Shown here: positions 19,426 to 27,634 of the stretch, one piece after another
How positions within the stretch are numbered: the first letter of the stretch is position 1
Layout: every line of letters starts with the position of its first letter
Source of the DNA: Paramacrobiotus richtersi
Taxonomy: Eukaryota; Tardigrada; Eutardigrada; Parachela; Macrobiotidae
Reading direction: 5' to 3'
Assembly (NCBI GenBank): GCA_034698045.1
Contig: JAQGAU010000428.1
Location: 1 to 28,272, forward strand
DNA: 28,272 nucleotides
Notes under the pieces: generated by a model
The model's database searches: none
What the model was told of the DNA's origin: nothing
What the model saw: the letters and a program-made list of their open reading frames with translations, nothing else
Program-made: the position numbers and the translations under genes

Positions 19426-21000
19426 TGTGGTATTACCATAACTGCTTTGATCCCATGGTAAACAGGTGATATAAATAGTTTATGCTTTTGTCTACGTACA
19501 AAATTAATGGTCTACGTACAGCTCTTCCGGGTGTACGTCTGCAAGTGCACAACACCGCGAAACAGACCCGCGATGTGTCAGCATGAAAGAACTGCAAGCT
19601 TTCTAATTAACAGGGGCTGTTTTGCTGAAGTACTGACCGAATGGAGCAACATACGTATACGAGAAGAAACCCTTTTACCGCTATACAGCTTCTCTGGATC
19701 CACGAATACACACATCTGGAGCCACAAATACGTCGTACCGAACGCAGAACTATCTAACGAAATGAAATTAAAGGATACTGAGAATAAAATTAATGCAATA
19801 ATAATGAGAGTCTGTATCGTTTTCGTCTTTATGCATGAGCATGCTGTAAACCCCTGACAACGAACATTCACAAGTTTATTAACATACTTTGATTCTCGGT
19901 TAAAGAAAACTGTCTTTAAAAACTACGAAGCACGCAGATTCGCTATCGCGTTAGCCAGAAAAGGACACATATCTCTTTTTCGTCCTAAAACATAAAAAGG
20001 GTCAACACGACTAAACAAAAAAGTGCAAAACACATGGAAAAAACATTGTCTATGACGCTGATTCGTTGAATCCATCATTTGGAAAGGAAATGGCAGACAT
20101 AAAATCTTTCCTTCCATTGTGCACTAGTGTTTGCTAACACCTATTAAAAAGTCAGCGATGCAGGCTGGGCGGATAATGAGGTAACGCGTTCTCACGGTAG
20201 CGTGTTCATTTCTCAGGTTTCTGCAGTCAGGAGAAGTGAGGGATTATGTTACGGATATATATGCGAACTGGCTCAACAGGACAAGAAAGTTGTCCATAAG
20301 AAACTCGGCTGGGAAGTTATAATTACATCTCGTAAATCGGTCCGTCGCTGGTGATTCGCCATCTAGCACAAAGACACCTGGTACAACTGCCAGACATCCC
20401 TGTCCCCATTTTTTCCACAGCTGTTATTTACTGTATGCTTCAGGACATCTGTAGACCTGTTGTTACTCTTTTCTGCTGCACAGCTCCGCTTCAATCCACG
20501 ACATCGACATCGAAGTTAAAGTAAAAACGTTACCGCATATGCTGAGCTGGTTTGAACCAAGTTCACGCTTTCCCTTCTTTTGAATGCAAATTAGTTGGTT
20601 ATGTTGCTGGCTCAAAATTCTAAAAAAGTGGCTTGCTAAAATAGTCCCTGCGTGGACATTACATCCGTAATGCTGTGGTTTGCCATTCGATACGGAACCA
20701 CTCCTTCCGCTTTCGGACTACAGTAGATAGCTGTCATATGCTTGGTGGATAAAAAATACTGTTACGATTGATTGTTCTCGTGTACCATGACTGCATCATG
20801 TTCCTGATCCAATTATCCCTCCATCAGCGCCGAATATACGAACGCCTAGAGTGTACTGTAACACGATTCCGTCTTTTGTATTTTCGGTATTACCGAGTGC
20901 ATTTGACACCATCAAATCGTTTTTTGTTTGACTGATGACTACCTGTCATTAAAGAAACTTAAATTATTCGATGATTCAGTGTTGATTGGATGTCAGCATC
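19426..21000. other. Gene D upstream flank running into gene E downstream flank
   Basis: No gene supported. A plus-strand frame at 19507-19857 has a counterpart at 24287-24715, but the frames shift relative to each other and neither is kept in gene B's flank, so they look like chance frames in duplicated DNA. The unit boundary lies near 20210. Confidence 0.5.
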
Positions 21001-21006
21001 TTTATT
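21001..21006 (-). terminator. Poly(A) signal of gene E (AATAAA)
   Basis: Minus-strand AATAAA about 305 bp past the stop (plus-strand CATCTTTATTCCACGG), aligned with the other members. Confidence 0.65.
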
Positions 21007-21309
21007 CCACGGTAACATATAAGGTACATATGAATTTATAATAAACATGATATGTATGTCAGTAGCAGGATATTATGGAAAAACAAACTCAAAAACCGCA
21101 AAGCCATTTATCAAACAGGGTATATCGGGTGCTTTGTCGTATTAATGATCGAGCAGCAGTGCAGTTGTACCATGTACGATACATATATTATATTAGAAGT
21201 ATTAGATGTATACATATATTAGATGTCACATGCGGGAACAGTTCTTCCAGGCATGCGTCAACCCAAGTGCTTCGTTAATTGTTCAATCGCGATAAAATAA
21301 ATCGGGCGC

Positions 21310-22285
21310 CTATTCTTGAGTTAGCATTTTCTGCAGGATAACATCAACGATGTCAGAGGCGTTCCCAGCCGAGGTCAGTTTCGCGTATACAATCGGAAAA
21401 CAAGTATATCCCAGTGAAGCTATGCTGGCTGCGGTTGCGATTATATCCCCGAGACTATCCAGCTCATTCTTGTTCTGCTTCCCGATCTGAGAGGCGTAGG
21501 CTGCGTAGCCACTCCCAGAAGTGTCATCCTGTTCTCCCTTTTGTGACCAGGTGATGGCGGCCAAAACAGCACTCAGCAGAATGACCGCACCGTTTACGCC
21601 ATGCAGGCCGTGGATAACTGTCCACAGTATACGGGCGTGTGCCACATCGCGTAACTCCAGTTGATCAAGCCCAAGGTCTTGTGTTAATATGGTGGATACT
21701 TTAGTGGTTTGTTGCTGAAGCTGCGGCCCATCCTTTTGTAGCCGTGCGAGATCTAATCGAACCTGTGCGACCTGTTGCAGGGAGACATCCAGTTTTCTGG
21801 CACGACCGAAAGATCCACTGGCATGGACTAGGAGCAGAATGCCGGCCATAATTTGGAAAAATAGAATCATGCCGATAAGGATCTTCTTCTTGCGCAGCCA
21901 GCTTTTCTTCCACAATATGGAACCAATGGTAATGACGTTAATCGATCCGCTCAGGTTGGTGTAGTGGGTAGGCAGAAGAATACGATACGGCACCAGCCAT
22001 AAAGCTAAAATGCGCAAGTTACACGGTAAGAGTGGGCATGAGTGGTTCTATTCGTTTTCCCTATTTTTGCAGATTTCACAAACTGCACAAGCCTATATTT
22101 CGCATACATTGATTTTATGATACAGGTATGAAAGGTCAAGTTAATCCGAAATTTTTGTTATGGAAAAAGAAAGGTCATCCGTCACTTTTGTACTTGCCTG
22201 TAAACGCCAAGATCGCCGTAGTTACTCCGACAGCGACTGTGAACATTCCGAGACGAGTGATGCCGCGCTCCGGTGCCGGTGACAT
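21310..22285 (-). CDS. Gene E: four- or five-TM membrane protein, subfamily II (two exons, 260 residues)
   Basis: Exon 1 is 22198-22285 (88 bp); exon 2 is 22004 down to 21310; the intron is 22005-22197 (193 bp). The donor is ACAG|GCAAGT (GC), the acceptor ATTTTAG|CT, phase 1, in frame. The N terminus is MSPAPERGITRLG. TM1 is about residues 13-35, PYRILLPTHYTNL is a short outer loop, TM2 about 47-61, a strongly basic WKKSWLRKKK turn, TM3 about 71-93, a Q-rich helical loop about 94-151, and TM4 about 152-182 with TVIHGLHGVNGAV. Unlike A-D, the frame continues through a further hydrophobic stretch (about 216-237, containing SIASLGYTCFPIVYA) and ends at KMLTQE. No dileucine tail. Intact; function unknown. 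Sister of F. Confidence 0.82.
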
Positions 22286-22437
22286 GATGGGCTCGGGGTA
22301 ACGGAACGGAAAATCAACAAACAAAAGATGGAATTATGTGTGGAAATAACGGTACTCCTCGAAGAATGGCGGGAAAGATTCACAGTGTGATAAATCGTTA
22401 ATGCAGTCCCTGCTTTCGACAAAACGGTAGAATGATG

Positions 22438-22465
22438 TGGGAAATCGGCTGTCGATCGACTTTAA
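22438..22465 (-). promoter_or_regulatory. Diverged upstream block of gene E
   Basis: GTGGGAAATCGGCTGTCGATCGAC: same position and framework as in A, C and F, but the ATCGATTG half reads ATCGGCTG while the GATCGA half is kept. Confidence 0.45.
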
Positions 22466-24004
22466 TACTGTTTTAGCTGCCGTCTCATAGCTGCCGTTAA
22501 TACTGCTTTAGTTGCCGTGCTGATCCCGTCATACACAGGTAATATGACGGTGTATAGTTTATGCATAAAACCATCACATGTACGAACTCCTCAAAACACG
22601 CTCTCGACGTCTACCAATACGAAACTTTAGAGCAAGGTTTCTGTGTGCTGCTGCATTTACGGATGCAGTGGCGTAAGGAATATGCCACAAGAAAATAATT
22701 ATACGTAAGTACCACGAAAGCACTATGTACACAGCACAGTTACTAACATACTGTACAGCGTGCATGCGGAATTCTGGATCTACGAACATGTATTACTTGA
22801 TGGATCGAACGTATTTGTAACTTAATCCACAGGAATAGAATGAAAGTGAGATTACTATTTATTACCATCATTCGTGCACTGAAAACTGCTTGACCTTTCA
22901 GTCAAGAAGTGAAAACAGTAGTAACTGTAGTCATGAGTCGCACTCCCGCATGGTTACACACAATCAATAAAACACAACAAATTTGAGTGTTAAATTTAGA
23001 GGGTTGACATAATCATAAATACGCTTAAATATTTTTGGTTTGGTTTTAAATTTCCTGTTTTAAAAATAAAGTTAAAAAAAGAGCAAAAACGCAATGATCA
23101 ACGATTTGGCCGAAGACAGTAATGATCATGGATAAAGCTTTCTTTGTTCCATTATATTTTGCAGGAGCTCGGCATATTGTGCTAGTTTTACGGTTTATCA
23201 TTCTTTTCGTTGGCTTTCAGCTTGGTAATTACATTGATTCAGTTGGCGTTTTGACTAACAACTGTGGACGTAGTTTGCACTGCTTATAACACTAAATCCA
23301 TTGAGCTAAAAATCGACAGATGCCGTTGTATGAAGGCGGATCAGTGTGCATGCAAGATGAACTGTGGTGGTTTTCTCCGATATTTTTGTCAGTTCGCGAA
23401 TTGGAAGACACGTGCATAAAAATCACTAAACTGAAAGTTTTTTCAGTCATAATAAGATTGTATTTCTACGCACTTCAGAGCATCTTTTTCGCAGGAGGTA
23501 GTGGCAACAGTCAAAAGGTACCTTGTGCGCCGTTTGAGTTTGATCACAATGAATTCTGCGAGCGTGGTAAACTGCGTTCTGAACGTATCATTAAACCACT
23601 TCAGCATATTTTCCTTGGACTTCTAAATGCTAACCGATCGGGTCCAATTAAACACGCATAAGAAGTGCTGTCTTCTAACTAACGATGTTTTAATGCCGCA
23701 ACAACACATTTCAAAGCTCCACTTCGTTGATGACCTATGGTGTCGCCTATCCCGCCGTATTTTGCCACGGCGTACATCTAATTAAGCACGTTGTTTTTAT
23801 GTATTGTATACAGGAACCAACCTTGACCAAGCAATCAAGAATTCATGAGATGTTTTGCGTGCATCCACTGGTCATGTGTTTACGCATCCCGTGCTTCCTT
23901 AAGAACTGAAACATGACTACAGAAAGAGGAAACTTGTTACCGTCAGAAAAAAAACTACCAATCTCAGCCAAGCGCACTGTGTAAAAAGAATGACGTCGAA
24001 GAAA
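22466..24004. other. Gene E upstream flank, ending at a deletion junction
   Basis: No gene supported. 23200-23290 matches 27508-27590; 23445-23525 matches gene A's flank near 5110-5195; 23905-23998 matches 27638-27715. About 600 bp (23300-23900) has been lost from unit 4. At about 24000 the sequence jumps straight into a type I upstream flank, so the R position and the type I gene of this unit are missing. Plus-strand frames (e.g. 23320-23661) have no counterpart in the sister copies. Confidence 0.5.
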
Positions 24005-24171
24005 CCAGAGGCGCAAAAATAACAATGTACGAAAATAAAGTACCGGTACTGTTGGGAGACTAGCAGGAAAAGCTATGCAGTATTATGAAAATCTGGATTT
24101 TGTAAATCGTTACTGCGGTCCGTGCACTTTTACCAAAAATTTTTAATAGCAAAATACAGTACTTAAGCCTT

Positions 24172-24210
24172 GCTGCTGTAGGACGGTTAAATCTGTGTCT
24201 GGCTGTCGAC
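24172..24210 (-). promoter_or_regulatory. Decayed upstream block beside the missing type I gene
   Basis: CTGCTGTAGGACGGTTAAATC aligns with gene D's block at 19374, but the 17 or so bases holding ATCGATTGCTGATCG are deleted, while the sequence on both sides is kept. The core is lost exactly where there is no longer a gene to serve. Confidence 0.5.
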
Positions 24211-25774
24211 TGTGATATTACCATAACTGCCTTGATCCCGTGGCAAACAGGTCATATAAATAGTTTATGCTTTTGTCGGCGTACAAATGGTCTACGTACG
24301 GCTCTTCCGGCTGTACGTCTACAAGTGCAAAACCCCGCAAAACAGACTCGCGGTGTGTTGGCATGAAAAAGAACTGCAAGCTGTCTCGGGGCTGTTTTGC
24401 TCAAGTACAGTCACTGACCGAATGGAACAACATATACCACAAGAAACCCTTTTAACGCTGTACAGCTTCTCTCAATCCACGAATAAACACATCTGGAGCC
24501 ACAAATGCGTCGTACCGAACGCAGAACTATCCAAGGAAATGAAATTAAAGGATACTGAGAACAAAACTAATGCAATATTAATGAGAATCTGTATCGTTTC
24601 GTCTTTATGCATGACGTACTGTAAAACCCGTGACAACGAGCATTCACAAGTTTATCAACATACGTTAGTTCTCGGTGAAATAAAATTGTCTTTAAAAACT
24701 ACAAAGCACGAGTAAAGGACACATTTCTTTTTTTCGTCCTAAACCATAAAAATGGTAAACACGAACAAACAAAAAAGTGCAAAAAACATGGAAAAGATAT
24801 TCTTTATGACGCTGATTCGTTGAATCAGCATTTGGAAAGGAAATGCCCGACATGAAACCTTCCGCTTTATTGTATACTAATGGTTAGTAACATCTATTAA
24901 AAGGTTAGCGACGCGGGCTTCGAGTACCAGGCGGATAATGAGGTACGCATTCTCATTGTAGCGTATTCATTTCTCAGGTTTCTCCAGCCAGAAGAATTGG
25001 GGGATTATGTTACAGATGAATTCGAACTGGCTCAACAGGACAAGAACTTGTCCATAAGAAACTCGGCTGGGAAGTGAGAATTACATCTCGTAAATCGGTC
25101 CATCGCTGATGATTCGCCATCTAGCACAAAGGCACCCGGTACAACTGCCAGACATCCCTGTCCCCATTTTTCGCAGCTGTTGTGTGCTGTATATTTCAGG
25201 GCATCTGTAGATCTGTTGTTACCCTTTTCTGTTACATTGCTTTGAATTGATCTCTTCAATCCACGACATCGAAGTTAAAGTAAAAACGCATATGTTGATT
25301 GTGAGCTGGTTTGAACCAGGTTCACGCTTTACCATCTTTTGAATGCAAATTGATTGGTTATGTTGTTGACTCAAAATTCTAAAAACATGGCTAGCTAAAA
25401 TAGTCCCTGCGTGAACATTACATCCGTAATGCTGTGGCATTCATGCAGCTGTGACATTCGATACGGAACCACTCCTTCCGCTTTCGAACTACAGTAGATA
25501 GCTGTAATATGCTTGGTGGATAAAAAATACTGCTACGATTGTTTGTTTTCGTGTACCATGTGCATCATGTTCCTAATCCAATTTAATATCCCTCCTTCAG
25601 CGCCGAATATACGAACGCCTAGAGTGTACTGTAACACAATTCGGTCTTTTGCATTTTTCGGTATTACCGAGTGCAGTTGACACCATCATATGGTTGTTTA
25701 TTTGATCGATGACTACCTGTCCTTAAAGAAGCTTAAGTTATTCGATGATTCAGTGTTGGTTGGATGACATCAGC
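24211..25774. other. Type I upstream flank running into gene F downstream flank
   Basis: Homologous to 19426-21000. No gene supported. The frame at 24287-24715 is rejected for the reasons given at 19426. The unit boundary lies near 24970. Confidence 0.5.
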
Positions 25775-25780
25775 TTTATT
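25775..25780 (-). terminator. Poly(A) signal of gene F (AATAAA)
   Basis: Minus-strand AATAAA about 290 bp past the stop (plus-strand CAGCTTTATTCCACGG), aligned with the other members. Confidence 0.6.
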
Positions 25781-26070
25781 CCACGGTAATATATAAAGTA
25801 CCTATAAATTTATAATAGACATGATATGTCAAAAGCAGAATATGACGGAGGGAAAAAAGCTCAAAAACCGCAAAGCCATGCATTTATTAAAACAGAGTAT
25901 ATCGGCTGATTTGTCGTTCTAATAATGATCTAGCAGCAATGCAGTTGTACCATATGAATCAGATGTCCCATGCGTCAACCCAAACGTTTCGTTAAGTACA
26001 GTATTTATACACGACAAAACGAATCATTAGACGCCTATTTTTGAACAGCAGCAATTTCCACACTGTAAAA

Positions 26071-26964
26071 TTAAGCAGTAATGTCGCAGGCGTTCCAAAT
26101 CGAGTTCAGTTTCGCGTAGACAATCGGAAAACAAGTAAATCCCAATGAAGCTATGCTGCCTGCGCTTATGATTATATCCCCGAGACCATCCAGTTTATCC
26201 TTGTCGTGCTTCCCAATCAGAAAGGTGGAGTCATCTTGTTCTCCCTTCTGTGGCCAGGTGATGGCGGCCACTATAGCACTCAGCAGAATGACCGCACCGC
26301 TCACACCATGCAGTCCGTGGATAACTGTCCACAGTATCCTGGCATGTGTTAAATCGCATAGCTCCAGTTGAGCAAGCCCAAGGTCTTGTGTTATTATGGT
26401 GGATACGTTAGTTATTTCTTGTAGAAGCTGCGGACTCTTCTTTTGTAACAGTGCAAGATCTAATCGAGCCTGTGCGACCTGTTGCAGGGAGATATCCAGT
26501 TTTCTGGCCACGCCGAAAGATCCACTGGCATGGACTAGAAGCAGAATGCCGGCAGTAATTCGGAAAAGTTGAATCAAGCCGGTAAGGATCTTCTTCTTGC
26601 GCAGCCAGCTGTTCTTCCACAATATGGAACCAATGGTAATGAGGTTATTGATCCGCTCAGGTTGCCGTAGTGGGCAGGCATGAGGATACGATATGGCAGT
26701 AGCCATAAAGCTGAAATGCGCAATTTACACGGTAAGAGTGGGCCTGCGTTTTCCTTGTACATTTTGTAAATCGCAGAATTATATTTCGCGTACAGTCTAA
26801 AGAAACAAATTACCAGAGCATTTATGACACAGGTACGAAAGGTCATGTTACCCTGAAGGTACTGTTATGGAGAAAGAAAGGTAACAGGAAATTTTGTACT
26901 TGCTTGCAAAGGTCATGATAGTAGTAATTATTCCAATGATGGCTGTAAAACTTCCGAGACGCAT
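26071..26964 (-). pseudogene. Gene F: subfamily II member with altered N-terminal region
   Basis: Exon 1 is 26904-26964 (61 bp); the intron is 26711-26903; exon 2 is 26710 down to 26071. The donor is GCAA|GCAAGT (GC), the acceptor TTTCAG|CT. A deletion has removed the codons before the second methionine of exon 1, so it begins MRLGSFTAIIG. Exon 2 has lost one base near 26650 (GGATCAATAACC against GGATCGATTAACG in E), so the standard splice runs to a stop in the wrong frame. From that point on the family frame stays open: TM2 with LWKNSWLRKKK, TM3, Q-rich loop, TM4 with TVIHGLHGVSGAV, then an extra hydrophobic C-terminal segment as in E, ending WNACDITA. Either a young pseudogene, or still made through another start (ATG at 26706) or another donor (see findings). 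Confidence 0.65.
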
Positions 26965-27128
26965 TCTAATGGAACCGGGCCAGATAATCAAACAAAACAA
27001 AAAACGGAACGGTATGTGATAAATGTAACAGTTCTCCTCGAAGAGTATGGGGAAAGCGTTATAGACTTAAATCGTTAACACGGTTTGGGATTTCGGCAAA
27101 ACGACAGAATGCTCATAAATCATGTGCG

Positions 27129-27169
27129 GTAGGAAATCGACTGTTGATCGACCTCGGCCTCGGCTTTAA
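27129..27169 (-). promoter_or_regulatory. Conserved upstream block of gene F
   Basis: GGTAGGAAATCGACTGTTGATCGAC, then CTCGGCCTCGGC, about 165-205 bp before the exon 1 ATG. It matches the A and C blocks with one change in the ATCGAT half. Confidence 0.5.
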
Positions 27170-27606
27170 TACTACTTCAGCTGCCTTGATCCCGTCGTAC
27201 ACAAGTAATATGGCATTGTACCGTTTTATGCATAAAACCATCACAAGTACGAACTGCGCAAAACACGCCCTCGACGTCTACCGACACAAAGCTTTCATGC
27301 AGAATTTCTACGAGCTGCTGCATTCAAAGATTCAGTGACGAAAGGAACATATTTATTATGCCACAAGAAAATATACGTAAGTACCACGTACACAATATGT
27401 ACAGAGCACAGTTACCAACATACAACGTGGATCCGGAATTCTATATCTAGTTACGAACACGCACTGCCTGATGTATTACGGTCGTATCGTGCTGCGTGTA
27501 TGGTTTATCATTCCTTTCGTTGACTTTCTGCTTGGTGATTACATTTTGTATTCGTTTCGCTTTTGGACGGATAGCTGTGGACGTACTTAATTTGTACTAC
27601 CTATGA
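27170..27606. other. Gene F upstream flank
   Basis: Matches gene E's flank; the last part (GGTTTATCATTCCTTTCGTT, near 27505) pairs with 23196. The plus strand at 27252-27338 carries the peptide-like block seen also at C and E. No gene supported. Confidence 0.5.
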
Positions 27607-27634
27607 GTCCAGTGAGTCACTGGAGTCACTGGAC
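27607..27634. repeat. 28-bp palindromic filler at a deletion junction
   Basis: GTCCAGTGA and TCACTGGAC enclose GTCACTGGA, so TCACTGGA appears as a tandem direct repeat and also inverted. It lies exactly where this unit jumps from the homologue of about 23290 to the homologue of about 23905. Confidence 0.65.

Larger units (their letters stand above)
19210..22850. repeat. Segmental duplication, copy 1 (gene D upstream flank, gene E, gene E upstream flank)
   Basis: Runs in parallel with about 24005-27480. Matching checkpoints: GTACTGTTGGGAGACTAGCA (19269 and 24046), ACAGGACAAGAA...TTGTCCATAAGAAACTCGGC (20274 and 25034), the CACTCCTTCCGCTTTCG block (20699 and 25469), genes E and F, and CAGTTACTAACATAC (22736) against CAGTTACCAACATAC (27408). 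This is the youngest large duplication in the window by eye. Flanks show small indels throughout. Confidence 0.75.
24005..27480. repeat. Segmental duplication, copy 2 (type I flank without gene, then gene F)
   Basis: Second copy of the 19210-22850 block. Its left edge at about 24000-24005 follows GACGTCGAAGAAACCAG. The type I gene that should lie on the low-coordinate side is absent. Confidence 0.7.

Noticed and set aside
21180-21235. ATATATTAGATGTATACAT-type local repeats as a microsatellite
   Set aside because: Too short and irregular; AT-rich drift near the gene E 3' flank.
2818-22285. Assignment to tetraspanins, claudins or MS4A proteins
   Set aside because: Topology is similar, but the CCG, W-GLW-C-C and other family signatures are missing. 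Naming the family would be a guess.
19507-24715. Plus-strand frames of 116 and 142 codons (19507-19857 and 24287-24715) that look alike
   Set aside because: They lie in a recent segmental duplication, so similarity is expected. Frames shift against each other, and the gene B flank does not keep them open.
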